From positions 1 to 13,142 of the forward strand of contig JAAKFW010000021.1 of the NCBI GenBank assembly GCA_011064905.1: a DNA stretch of 13,142 nt, given 5' to 3'. Each line of letters opens with the position of its first letter. Position 1 is the stretch's first letter. Positions 5,854 to 13,142 of the stretch are shown here, one piece after another. This DNA comes from Candidatus Anoxychlamydiales bacterium. Lineage in GTDB: Bacteria > Chlamydiota > Chlamydiia > Chlamydiales > SM23-39. The notes beneath the pieces were generated by a model, which saw nothing but the letters and a program-made list of their open reading frames with translations, searched no databases and was not told the origin of the DNA. The position numbers were made by a program, and so were the translations under genes.

Positions 5854-7300
5854 CGCTAAAAATCACTTCATTCTGTACTAATTCTTCTGACCAAATAGTA
5901 GGTTTAATTCCTTTCATAGTAATCATAGCAATATTTATTTGTTTATTTGTTGGGAAATATTTTTCAAAAATATCTACTTTATTAATCAGTTGTTTTGCAT
6001 ATGATTTATCGATCTTAAACAGGTTGTCTGAATATTTTATTTCACAAATGGTAACAATGCCATCTTCTCTATCGAATAGTAAATCTATTTGAGCTCCAAT
6101 TTCTTTTGTTCCTTTTTTTGGAACATATCTCCAAGAGCCTATTTCACATGAAATAGATTCAAGGTCTAATGCTTGAATAATTTTATCAACATGTTTTAAA
6201 CAGATAATTTCGAAAGCATTGCCCGCCCAAGATAAAACTCTAGGGGTTCTTGCTTTTGCATTCCAATATGATTTATTAGTTTGGATGCCTTTTTGTTTGA
6301 TTGGTAAAATCCAATGAAAGTAAAAAAGAAGATACTCATCTATAATTCGATAAAAGATGTTTTTTCTTTTGTTTCCATAAGGTACATAACTTTGAATAAA
6401 ACCACTAATTTCTAGTTCCTTTAAACGTTTATTTAATCTGCCTCCGCTGTTCAATCTAGTTTGTTTTATAAGATCATCTCGAGAAATACCTCGAATAGTT
6501 TTAGCAATTTTTTTAATAATTAAGTAATGATCATCTGATCGATCGTATAAAGCTGCAAGCAATTTATCAAATTCATCATATAGAATACCTTCTTTTTGAA
6601 AACAAACTTTATTAATAATTTGTGTTGCTGATTTTCCCTTAATAATTTGATTTAAATAATATGGTATCCCTCCAAAAGACATGTAAATATCGCATATTTG
6701 TTTTTCGCTCAAATGAATATTTTTAGATATTAGATATTGTTTTGTTTCTTTAAGATAAAATGGTCTAAGATGAATTATTCGAGTTAAACGATTATATAAG
6801 CCTCCTTTAGCGTTAATAAGGTTATCGAGCATCCATGAAGCTGCTGATCCACAAACAATCAAAATAAAATTCTTATTAGCACTCCAAAAGCGGTTCCAAT
6901 AATAATCTAAAGCTTGCATAAGTTTTGATTTTTTATTTGATAACCAAGGAAGTTCGTCTAGAAAAAAAATAACTTTTTTTGATTTATCCAGTTCTTTTAT
7001 TTGATTGGTTAATAGTTCAAATGCATTTTTCCAATTTTCTGGAGATTTAATTAATACACCTTTAAAAAAAATACTTGAAAAAATTTTAGAAAAATTTTCT
7101 AGTTGTTCTTTAATAGATCCATCTTTTTGGCCGGTAATTTCAAAATAAAGACCTTTATTTGAAAAAAATTCTCTAATTAAAAATGTTTTTCCCACTCTTC
7201 GACGGCCATATATGGCCAGAAATTCAGCTTGATTTGTTTTAAGAATACCTTTTAAAGTTTCTTTTTCATTTTTTCTTCCTATGATATTTTGTTCGGGCAT
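5840..7300 (-). CDS. AAA ATPase (ATPase_2/DUF234 type) with PD-(D/E)XK-like nuclease domain
   Basis: A 486-residue protein of the 'archaeal ATPase' type common in archaea, Bacteroidetes and environmental chlamydiae. Residues 1-235 form a P-loop STAND/AAA-like ATPase: Walker A GRRRVGKT (32-39, Lys38), Walker B VIFFLDELPWL (110-120, Asp115-Glu116), sensor-like FILIVCGSAASWM (145-157), HLRPFYLKE (177-185) and GGIPYYLNQI (210-219). A winged-helix region follows (about 255-315: ISRDDLIKQTRLNSGGRLNK and a basic wing). The C-terminal DUF234-type domain shows Glu364, IDLLFD with Asp406 and CEIK with Glu420 and Lys422, an apparently complete PD-(D/E)XK set. No frameshift or truncation is seen. The role of this family is not established; DNA-associated or defence functions are only guesses. 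It interrupts housekeeping genes, is monocistronic and has its own palindromic promoter, which suggests lateral acquisition. Confidence 0.85.
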   Translation of the reverse strand: MPEQNIIGRKNEKETLKGILKTNQAEFLAIYGRRRVGKTFLIREFFSNKGLYFEITGQKDGSIKEQLENFSKIFSSIFFKGVLIKSPENWKNAFELLTNQIKELDKSKKVIFFLDELPWLSNKKSKLMQALDYYWNRFWSANKNFILIVCGSAASWMLDNLINAKGGLYNRLTRIIHLRPFYLKETKQYLISKNIHLSEKQICDIYMSFGGIPYYLNQIIKGKSATQIINKVCFQKEGILYDEFDKLLAALYDRSDDHYLIIKKIAKTIRGISRDDLIKQTRLNSGGRLNKRLKELEISGFIQSYVPYGNKRKNIFYRIIDEYLLFYFHWILPIKQKGIQTNKSYWNAKARTPRVLSWAGNAFEIICLKHVDKIIQALDLESISCEIGSWRYVPKKGTKEIGAQIDLLFDREDGIVTICEIKYSDNLFKIDKSYAKQLINKVDIFEKYFPTNKQINIAMITMKGIKPTIWSEELVQNEVIFSDLFT

Positions 7301-7329
7301 AATTAATTATTAGGTTGATTAAAGATGGT

Positions 7330-7358
7330 ATTATAAGTGGCCAAATCTTTTGGTTCAA
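7330..7358 (-). promoter_or_regulatory. Promoter of the ATPase gene, embedded in an inverted repeat
   Basis: On the minus strand TTGAAC (complement of 7353-7358, four of six consensus) and a perfect TATAAT (complement of 7330-7335) are spaced by exactly 17 bp. Transcription would begin near 7323, leaving a leader of about 23 nt to the ATG at 7298-7300. The leader (AATTAATT before ATG) has no Shine-Dalgarno. The -35 box lies in the loop of the palindrome at 7331-7379 and the -10 box overlaps its arm, so whatever binds the palindrome would block RNA polymerase. Confidence 0.65.
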
Positions 7359-7379
7359 TAAAGATTTGGCCACTTATAA
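7331..7379. repeat. Perfect 20-bp inverted repeat, probable operator
   Basis: Positions 7331-7350 are the exact reverse complement of 7360-7379, with a 9-nt spacer (TGGTTCAAT). The core is TTATAAGTGGCCAAAT. It lies 31 bp upstream of the ATPase start and contains that gene's promoter. In RNA it would be a 20-bp hairpin, but no U-tract follows, so a DNA operator or a recombination-type site fits better than a terminator. Confidence 0.75.
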
Positions 7380-7383
7380 AATA

Positions 7384-7399
7384 TTATAAGCGGCCAAAT
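7384..7399. repeat. Third, partial copy of the palindrome arm
   Basis: TTATAAGCGGCCAAAT matches the first 16 bases of the arm at 7331-7346 at 15 of 16 positions (T to C at the eighth) and lies in the same orientation, 53 bp away, about five helical turns. It also carries a TATAAT on the minus strand but no matching -35 box. It may be an auxiliary operator half-site. Confidence 0.6.
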
Positions 7400-7465
7400 A
7401 ACGGATGCTGCTTAAATGCAAAAGCTTAAAGCGAAGAAACATTTGAGCGTTTTTTAGTAAAAGCA

Positions 7466-7966
7466 TTAATCAAAGTCTTCATTATCTTCTAGTTTTTCTT
7501 CAAAGATTTTAAGAAGCCTTTGAATATTGTGTTTAGTATCTGTGAATTCTTCTTTATTCTTCTCTTCTTTTCTTGTAGATTGAGTCTCTTTTTCATTTAA
7601 AAAATCTATAAAATCATCGATAGATTTAGTTTGAGCAAGCATGTTTTTTGCTTGAAAAGCTAAAGAATTATCAGAGGTTATGACAGTAATTTGAGAAGGT
7701 GTTTTTGATAAAAAAACCCTTTCTAAAATATAGTCATCAGCGGTTTGTCCTTTTGGAGTATATATAACTTTTAAACGACCGACTTCGCTTTTATGAGCTA
7801 CGATCTCTTCTTGATGATGAGCGTCGAATATTAGATGAAAATTTAAGTTTAAATTAGATGCTTTTTCTTGAAGCATTTGGATAACTAAGGTTCTTTGAGT
7901 TTGTATGTTTTTTTCACTGTGAAAAAATTTGAATAAAAGATTATAACCGTCTATGAGATATAACAC
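7466..7966 (-). CDS. yacP: NYN-domain ribonuclease, YacP/Rae1-like
   Basis: A 166-residue protein of the YacP branch of NYN (PIN-like) nucleases; the studied member, Bacillus Rae1, is a ribosome-associated mRNA endonuclease. Visible metal-site residues: LIDGYNLL with Asp6 and Asn9, FDAHH with Asp48, QTADDYI with Asp77-Asp78 and ITSDN with Asp99, the standard set for this fold. The catalytic domain ends at about residue 125; a lysine/glutamate-rich tail follows (about 126-166). The start codon is GTG at 7964-7966, supported because the conserved first strand LYLIDGYN begins right after it. This GTG shares one base with the TAG stop of rdgB (TAGTG), implying coupled translation. Substrate here is unknown. 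Confidence 0.82.
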   Translation of the reverse strand: MLYLIDGYNLLFKFFHSEKNIQTQRTLVIQMLQEKASNLNLNFHLIFDAHHQEEIVAHKSEVGRLKVIYTPKGQTADDYILERVFLSKTPSQITVITSDNSLAFQAKNMLAQTKSIDDFIDFLNEKETQSTRKEEKNKEEFTDTKHNIQRLLKIFEEKLEDNEDFD

Positions 7967-8610
7967 TATTGGGTGACTTGGATGCTTTCAATAGTAATAG
8001 CTATCTTATCTAATGCTTTTCTTCTGTGTGATATTTTGTTTTTAAGTGTCTCTTTTAACTGAGCGAATGTTTGATTATAATCGTGCTTTACAAATAAAGA
8101 ATCATAGCCAAATCCCTCGCCGCCCTTTTCTGTAGTCTCAATTCTACCCTCGCATTTTGCACACACAGATTTTTTTAAACTATCAGGAGATGCAATTGCC
8201 ATACAACATTCAAAATATGCATAAAGATCTTTATCTGCGAGATCAGCTAATTTTGAGAGAAGTTTTTTTCTGTTATCACTATCTGTGGCTTTCTCTCCAG
8301 CGTACCTTGCAGAAAAAATACCGGGTTCGCCGTTTAGAGCAGGAACTACTAAGCCTGAATCATCTGAAATGACCCATTTATTCAATGCTTTAGCTGCATG
8401 GATTGCTTTTATTTTAGCATTTTCTTCAAATGATGTTCCTGTTTCTGCCGGAGGAATGTACTCAGGAAAATCTATTAAACTTAGGATATCAAGGTTTGGA
8501 GTAAGTTCATTTAAAATTGTTTTGATCTCTCTTATTTTATGGAGGTTTTTACTGGCGATCACTAACTGAAAGCTTCTAATATTATTTTGATCTAAAATTC
8601 CATTTTCCAT
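7966..8610 (-). CDS. rdgB: Non-canonical purine NTP pyrophosphatase (RdgB/HAM1)
   Basis: A 214-residue HAM1/ITPase family enzyme that hydrolyses dITP, ITP and XTP to monophosphates, cleaning the nucleotide pool before deaminated purines enter DNA or RNA. Signatures in order: IASKNLHKIREI (18-29, substrate loop), ETGTSFEENAKIKA (56-69), ISDDSGLVVPALNGEPG (81-97) with the catalytic Asp83-Asp84 region, SARYAGE (100-106), GGEGFGYDSLF (163-173, base recognition) and KNKISHRRKAL (190-200). All key residues are present. About 15 extra N-terminal residues precede the first strand, so an internal start is conceivable, but no better ATG with a ribosome-binding site is seen. It ends in TAG overlapping the GTG of yacP. 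It follows greA by 70 bp with no clear terminator. Confidence 0.94.
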   Translation of the reverse strand: MENGILDQNNIRSFQLVIASKNLHKIREIKTILNELTPNLDILSLIDFPEYIPPAETGTSFEENAKIKAIHAAKALNKWVISDDSGLVVPALNGEPGIFSARYAGEKATDSDNRKKLLSKLADLADKDLYAYFECCMAIASPDSLKKSVCAKCEGRIETTEKGGEGFGYDSLFVKHDYNQTFAQLKETLKNKISHRRKALDKIAITIESIQVTQ

Positions 8611-8680
8611 TTTTTTTGCCTAAATTTTTGTGCACTTAAATAAAATATACAGAAAATAAGATATTTTGGAAACGGACTCT

Positions 8681-10831
8681 TTAATCAAGTACGCTTCTGA
8701 TATCCGTTATTGTATAAGTTTTTGATTCATATTCAAATTTTTCGCCAATGGTTTTTCCAATAAGTTCTTTTGCTAGGTTAGATTGAAAAGATAAAATGTT
8801 TTTTTCAATATCAGCCTCAACCGGTCCTAAGATTGTAAAAGTAATTTTTTTGCCCTTCTCATCAGATGAACTTATTATTGTTCCTATACTTATTTTGTCG
8901 GTTTCAATAACATCTTTTGTTAATATTTTGATGTTATTTAGTAGGTCTGCATAGGTTTTTAAGGCAGTTTGAAGCCTTGCTCTTTTCTCCAAAGCTGCTT
9001 TATATTCAGCGTTTTCTCTTAAATCACCGAGCGCTCTTGCTTCTTCAATCTCTTTTGCGTTATCTAGCATTTCAATAGTTGATATGTGTGTGATTTTCTT
9101 TTTTAGGTCTAATAAGCCTTGCTCCGTTGCCCAAACAACTGTTTCTTCAACAATCTCATTTTTATAATCTGATAAATCAGGGAAAACAACTTTTGCAAGC
9201 GAGTGAATAATTTTAATATCATGATCATCTAAAATTCGACATTTTGTCGCTAAAAGTAAATACTCTTTTGCCTGATTTATATTTGCAATATTCATGATGT
9301 TTTGAATCATTTCATAGCGTTTTGCTGTAATTAGTGAGAGCATCTTTTTAGCAAGATCTTTGTACTCCGGTTTATTCTCTAAATAATCTAAGAGAATTAA
9401 AAAGCTTTCAAAATATTTGTTTTTTCCATCCTTATCAGCAAGAGGATAATCTCCCTCTTTTGCAAAAAAAGCTTTTTGAAAATACCACACAAACGCTGAA
9501 GGATATAATAGAGGATGCTCCGAGAGCTCTTTTATTTTATCTGTTAACTTATCGGCTTTAGTTTTCATTAGCTCTTGCAAGATGTAGTCTCTTAAAATGT
9601 TTTGCCCTAATGAGAAAAAAAGATCTAAAAATATAGCTTCCCAATCATTTTTGTACTTTCTAATAGAGATTAAAAAACGTTTTTTAAAACTAACAATAGC
9701 GATATCTTTTAAAATATCCATGGGAGATGAATTTTCTTTAATAATTTCATCGATTTTTATTAGCTCTTTGTCCACTTTTAAAGTATCTAATAAGAAATGA
9801 ATTTGTATTTTTTCAGGTTCAGTTAAATCTTCATGTCCCAAAACATCGACAAGTTTGATTGTTAATGAATTTTTAAAATCTTCATTTTTTGTCATTTGTG
9901 GAAAATCTCTTAAAAAAGCGTGAATCATTTGAATGATTTCTTTGGGTTTGGGCTTAGCTTCTAAATTTTTATATAAAACCTCTTCGTGGTTTATCTCTTT
10001 CTCCCTTAATAAAAATGGTTCGCTTAACTTTTTAGGGGATTGAATTTTTTTGTCTTTTTTAATTTTTGATCTAGCATTTTGCCACCATCTATTCCACTGT
10101 TTAGAAGGAATTACTAAATCACAAATAGCCTCTTTAATATCAGCAGCATTTTGTGGCCCTAAATCTTTTATTAAAAGTTTGATTATCTCTATCGGATTTT
10201 CTTTTGTTTGTTTTTCTAAAAGATCAGGGTTGCCAAATCTTCTAGATAAAAAATGATCGTCTTTTAGAGGAACTAGGGTTTTTAAAGCATTTCCAAATGA
10301 TAAGCTTTTATGTCCTACTACGTATTCAAATTCTAAACTCATCTCTTCTCTTAAAAGAGATAGATCTAAAATCTCGCCGGTGCCCCATCCTGCTTTATGA
10401 AAAACAAACTTGCCCTTTTTCATATGGGTTAAAAGCTCAAATTTACTAATGGCTCCTTGGAAGTTTTCTCTAGATCTAAGACCGATTAGTCTTATTTTTT
10501 CATTAAAAAGAGGGTCTTTTGAATATTTCTTTTTTAAATGTTCGTAAACTATAGATGCTAGCTCTGCATCGTTTTTATTTTGCAGGTCACAGATTAATTT
10601 TAATATTTCGTTTTTTTCATCTTCATCCTCTAGCTTTTCCCAAAGGAAAATAGTCCTGTTAACATGCTGACCAAAATCTTCCGCTAGATCTGATTCTTTT
10701 ACCTCTAGAAGTAAACTTTTTAATTCTTCATAATTTACTTCATCGCTAAAACAGTACTCTTCGAAGATTTTTAAAAAGCCTTGATAATCATTTAACTTAA
10801 TTTTTTCTATAAATTGTTTTAAATAGGTCAT
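8681..10831 (-). CDS. greA: Giant transcript cleavage factor GreA with long N-terminal extension
   Basis: A 716-residue protein whose last ~150 residues are GreA: coiled-coil hairpin with tip ARALGDLRENAEYKAA (598-613), Asp603 and Glu606 being the metal-binding tip acids that trigger RNA cleavage in backtracked polymerase, then an FKBP-like C-terminal domain (about 640-716, TFTILGPVEAD and a segment ending TYTITDIRSVLD). The first ~560 residues are mostly helical and lack a named domain, except for a beta-rich glycine-containing stretch at 137-190 (KFVFHKAGWGTGEIL... ending LVPL) and a WNRWW motif (246-250). Long GreA proteins of this kind are known in Chlamydiae (~715 aa) and spirochaetes. 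The gene starts at ATG 10829-10831 with AAGGA (complement of 10837-10841) 5 nt upstream. No break in the frame. In C. trachomatis it is CT636 (memory). Confidence 0.92.
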   Translation of the reverse strand: MTYLKQFIEKIKLNDYQGFLKIFEEYCFSDEVNYEELKSLLLEVKESDLAEDFGQHVNRTIFLWEKLEDEDEKNEILKLICDLQNKNDAELASIVYEHLKKKYSKDPLFNEKIRLIGLRSRENFQGAISKFELLTHMKKGKFVFHKAGWGTGEILDLSLLREEMSLEFEYVVGHKSLSFGNALKTLVPLKDDHFLSRRFGNPDLLEKQTKENPIEIIKLLIKDLGPQNAADIKEAICDLVIPSKQWNRWWQNARSKIKKDKKIQSPKKLSEPFLLREKEINHEEVLYKNLEAKPKPKEIIQMIHAFLRDFPQMTKNEDFKNSLTIKLVDVLGHEDLTEPEKIQIHFLLDTLKVDKELIKIDEIIKENSSPMDILKDIAIVSFKKRFLISIRKYKNDWEAIFLDLFFSLGQNILRDYILQELMKTKADKLTDKIKELSEHPLLYPSAFVWYFQKAFFAKEGDYPLADKDGKNKYFESFLILLDYLENKPEYKDLAKKMLSLITAKRYEMIQNIMNIANINQAKEYLLLATKCRILDDHDIKIIHSLAKVVFPDLSDYKNEIVEETVVWATEQGLLDLKKKITHISTIEMLDNAKEIEEARALGDLRENAEYKAALEKRARLQTALKTYADLLNNIKILTKDVIETDKISIGTIISSSDEKGKKITFTILGPVEADIEKNILSFQSNLAKELIGKTIGEKFEYESKTYTITDIRSVLD

Positions 10832-10839
10832 TTCTATCC

Positions 10840-10851
10840 TTAACTAGTTAA
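10840..10851. promoter_or_regulatory. 12-bp palindrome overlapping the greA ribosome-binding site
   Basis: TTAACTAGTTAA is a perfect palindrome lying between the predicted greA transcription start and ATG; its edge overlaps the AAGGA ribosome-binding site. It could form a small hairpin or bind a dimeric regulator. It may equally be chance. Confidence 0.25.
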
Positions 10852-10869
10852 ATTAATCCGTAAATTATC

Positions 10870-10898
10870 AGTATATGACAATTTTATATAATTTTCAA
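10870..10898 (-). promoter_or_regulatory. Promoter of greA
   Basis: On the minus strand TTGAAA (complement of 10893-10898) and TATACT (complement of 10870-10875) are separated by exactly 17 bp, both good matches to the sigma70/chlamydial sigma66 consensus. Transcription would start near 10863, giving a leader of about 30 nt. Confidence 0.55.
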
Positions 10899-10961
10899 AC
10901 AAAATATTTAAGATATAATTAAGGAATATTAAAGATATTTTTGGGTTTCATTAAAATAATT

Positions 10962-10990
10962 TTGCATAATATTTTATTTTTTGTTATAGT
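10962..10990 (+). promoter_or_regulatory. Promoter of the YjbH-like gene
   Basis: TTGCAT (10962-10967) and TATAGT (10985-10990, five of six consensus) are separated by exactly 17 bp. The start would be near 10997, about 20 nt before the ATG at 11018. The spacer is T-rich. No Shine-Dalgarno precedes the ATG. Confidence 0.5.
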
Positions 10991-11017
10991 TTTTAGCTAT
11001 TTATCTAAATTAAATAA

Positions 11018-13142
11018 ATGAAAATATTTTTTTTATTAATATTTATATTATTTTTTATCTGTTTTGAAAACAGACTTTTTTGCACTGTTGATTCATATTT
11101 TGAACATTTAGACAAAATAAAGAAAGTTGAAGGAAAGATAAATAATAAGCTGCCTTTTACGTATAATCAAATGTGTCTAGGTGGTTATTTTGCTATGCCA
11201 TCTGCAAAAACAAATGATCCTGGCACTTTTGCATTTTGTTATTCTAATAACTCGCCTTATCAGATTCTTAGTGCAAATTTTCAGTATTTTGATCGAGTAG
11301 AACTCTCTGGTAATTTTTGGATTTTTAAAAATGTATTAGAGCCAACTTTTGGAAAAATGGGATTCGGTGATGATGCTGATAGAGCTGCCAATATAAAATT
11401 TGTTCTACTTAAAAAAAAAGATGGTTTTGAGTTTTTACCTGAAATTGCTATTGGCTTAAATGACTTTTATGGATCAAAGAGGTTTTTTTCAAAATACGTT
11501 GTTGTAACAAAAGAGTTTTTTGATCAAAATTTTGAGGCATCTATCGGCTTTGGTGGAGGAAGGATTAAAGGTGTCTTTGCGGGCCTTTCATATTTCCCGT
11601 TTTTAAAAAAATCAAAGTATTTTAAAAACTTGAGCTTTTTAGCAGAGCTAGATGCAAACGATTATAAAAATAATAAAAGAGAACATCCAAAAGGTAGAGA
11701 GCAAAATTTTCCGATAAACGTAGGTCTTAATTTTTCCTTTTTAGATGTTTTTCAATTCTCAATGAACTCTCTTAGAGGCAGGAAACTAGCTGCTTCTTTA
11801 ACCGCATCTTACAATATCGGAAAATCTAATGGGCTTTTTCCAAAATATCTAGACACTCCTGTTTTTTCAGATTTTAGAAATCTGGATTTCTCAAATCTAA
11901 ATGAAGAAAAAGATTTTTCAAATAATCTAGCCTTAGCTTTTAAAGAAGAGGGACTAGATCTAATGAAGGTTTCTGTGTTTGTAGATTCTAATGATAATAA
12001 ATGCCTAGCTTTAAAAATTATAAATCAACGATACAGAGATCAGAAAATTTTAAAATTAAGAATACAAAATGTTTTAAGTTTCTTTCCAATAGAAGCTTAT
12101 TATAGCTCGGTTGTAAGAGTGGAATCTGAAGGTATAAATCTTCACGAATATGTATTTAAAAAAGAGTATTTAAATTCTTTTAAAGAAAAAAAAATGGGAA
12201 AATTTGAGCTAGATGCCTTAACTCAAATAAAGGATTATTCATTAAAGGAAGATGAAAGTTTTTCAAGAGTTGTATATCTCAGAAAAAAAAGCCCTTATTC
12301 TTTATCTGTTCGTCCAAAAGTGAATGCTTTTTTCGGAGCATGCAAAGGGAAATTTAAATATGACGCAGGCTTTTTAGCAAACCTAGATGGTTACTTATTC
12401 GATGAGCTTTATTATAATTTGCAGCTCAGCTACATAGCGAAACAAGCAAGCGCCCAGGTTGGAAGCAAGGATATTTACAACCCATCTCAAATTATCAATG
12501 TTAGATCAGATTTTGTAAAATATTTTGAAACTAACTCTTTTCATGTGGATACTGCTTTTATTCAAAAAAACTTCAATTTGAAAAAAGCCTTTTTTGCAAG
12601 AGTAGCTCTCGGTTATTTTGAAATAGCTTATGCCGGGCTTGCTTTAGAAACTCTATATTACCCAATAAATTCAAGTTTTGCTTTTTCATTAGAAGCTGCA
12701 AATGTCTATAAAAGGAAATATAGTGGGTTAAATTTACAAAAAAAAATAAGAAAATTTAATAATGATAAAGAGGAATTTGAAAGATTTATAGGGTTTCAAT
12801 ATTTTTTGAATTTATATTTTGATGTAAAACCGCTTGACTTAACGTTTAAAACATCTATAGGTCAGTTTTTAGCAAAAGATAAAGGTATTAAATTAGAGAT
12901 TTTAAAATATTTTAAAAGTGGATTTGAGTTATCTACTTGGATAACTTTTACTGATAAAGTCGATATCGTTAACTCTAAGAGGTATTTCGATAAAGGATTT
13001 TCTTTTAGAATTCCTTTAGATCTTTTTATGAATAAGTCTTCTCGGAAAAGATTTAATTTTAAGATGTCTGAGTGGCTTAGAGACGTTGGTGCAAAATCTC
13101 AGACAGGTAAAGAATTGTACATGATCATTCATGATGAGAGAA
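11018..13142 (+). CDS. YjbH-like outer-membrane protein (3' end outside the window)
   Basis: An open frame of at least 708 codons that is still open at the window edge. The start MKIFFLLIFILFFICFENRLFC is a signal peptide (cleavage probably near residues 20-24). The mature start has the YjbH-type motif: GGYFAMPSAKTNDPGT (55-70), followed by alternating beta-strands, DRVELSGNFW and FGDDADRAANIKFVLL (about 115-130). The end, with W-L-R-D-V-G and G-K-E-L-Y near residues 687-700, resembles the usual YjbH C-terminus, so little is probably missing. YjbH-domain proteins are predicted outer-membrane beta-barrels tied to exopolysaccharide production in proteobacteria (E. coli yjbEFGH). No yjbE, F or G partner is in the window. 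The gene is divergent from greA. Function in this organism is unknown; it could serve as an outer-membrane channel or structural protein. Confidence 0.72.
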   Translation, partial: MKIFFLLIFILFFICFENRLFCTVDSYFEHLDKIKKVEGKINNKLPFTYNQMCLGGYFAMPSAKTNDPGTFAFCYSNNSPYQILSANFQYFDRVELSGNFWIFKNVLEPTFGKMGFGDDADRAANIKFVLLKKKDGFEFLPEIAIGLNDFYGSKRFFSKYVVVTKEFFDQNFEASIGFGGGRIKGVFAGLSYFPFLKKSKYFKNLSFLAELDANDYKNNKREHPKGREQNFPINVGLNFSFLDVFQFSMNSLRGRKLAASLTASYNIGKSNGLFPKYLDTPVFSDFRNLDFSNLNEEKDFSNNLALAFKEEGLDLMKVSVFVDSNDNKCLALKIINQRYRDQKILKLRIQNVLSFFPIEAYYSSVVRVESEGINLHEYVFKKEYLNSFKEKKMGKFELDALTQIKDYSLKEDESFSRVVYLRKKSPYSLSVRPKVNAFFGACKGKFKYDAGFLANLDGYLFDELYYNLQLSYIAKQASAQVGSKDIYNPSQIINVRSDFVKYFETNSFHVDTAFIQKNFNLKKAFFARVALGYFEIAYAGLALETLYYPINSSFAFSLEAANVYKRKYSGLNLQKKIRKFNNDKEEFERFIGFQYFLNLYFDVKPLDLTFKTSIGQFLAKDKGIKLEILKYFKSGFELSTWITFTDKVDIVNSKRYFDKGFSFRIPLDLFMNKSSRKRFNFKMSEWLRDVGAKSQTGKELYMIIHDER

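Noticed and set aside
7351..7359. Loop TGGTTCAAT of the palindrome resembling a tRNA T-loop
   Set aside because: No acceptor stem, anticodon arm or D arm can be drawn around it; the flanks form one continuous 20-bp stem. GTTCAA is better read as the complement of the -35 box.
7331..7399. Insertion-sequence ends or a MITE
   Set aside because: The repeats sit on one side of the ATPase gene only, no matching copy is seen beyond its 3' end, and no target-site duplication or transposase is present.
7301..7465. Small gene in the spacer between the ATPase and yacP
   Set aside because: The spacer is filled by the palindrome, its third copy and short direct repeats (GCTTAAA at 7410-7416 and 7424-7430); no frame has a plausible start and length.

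Overview
The window is an AT-rich bacterial chromosome segment that most probably comes from a member of the Chlamydiae, perhaps a chlamydia-like symbiont outside the genus Chlamydia. Two things point there. First, greA encodes a ~716-residue protein with a very long N-terminal region in place of the usual ~158 residues; such long GreA proteins are known to me from Chlamydiae and spirochaetes. Second, from memory, the order [PilM-like]-[membrane protein]-[repeat lipoprotein]-5-formyl-THF cyclo-ligase, next to YggT and a dihydrouridine synthase, matches the C. trachomatis CT644-CT649 neighbourhood. No database was searched, so both points are recall-based.

Layout. Positions 1-212 hold a GC-rich island (56 of the first 120 bases are G/C) with two hairpins that contain internal loops, an open frame entering from outside the window, and an 11-bp inverted repeat. 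Positions 213-4170 are one tightly packed minus-strand operon: an actin-fold/PilM-GspL-like protein, a small one-pass membrane protein, a lipoprotein with YwqK/MORN-like repeats, and 5-formyltetrahydrofolate cyclo-ligase. From a 150-bp divergent promoter region, a plus-strand operon (4321-5815) encodes a YggT-family membrane protein, a tRNA-dihydrouridine synthase and an acylphosphatase, joined by ATGA overlaps. Convergent to it, at 5840-7300, lies an accessory AAA ATPase of the ATPase_2/DUF234 type with a C-terminal PD-(D/E)XK-like nuclease domain. Its promoter is buried in a perfect 20-bp inverted repeat, with a third partial copy further upstream. Next come minus-strand yacP-like NYN nuclease, rdgB/HAM1 and the giant greA. 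A divergent promoter region separates greA from a large plus-strand YjbH-like outer-membrane protein that is cut by the window end.

How the parts work together. Most genes are housekeeping: folate, tRNA modification, nucleotide-pool cleaning, RNA turnover and transcription elongation. The two less ordinary modules are (a) the PilM/GspL-like plus GspM/PilN/O-like pair with a repeat lipoprotein, which could be the missing inner-membrane platform of a type II secretion or pilus-like machine, and (b) the ATPase-nuclease with its own palindromic operator/promoter, which looks like a self-regulated, laterally acquired unit. The giant GreA also carries a small beta-rich segment resembling CarD/Tudor-type RNA-polymerase-binding folds.
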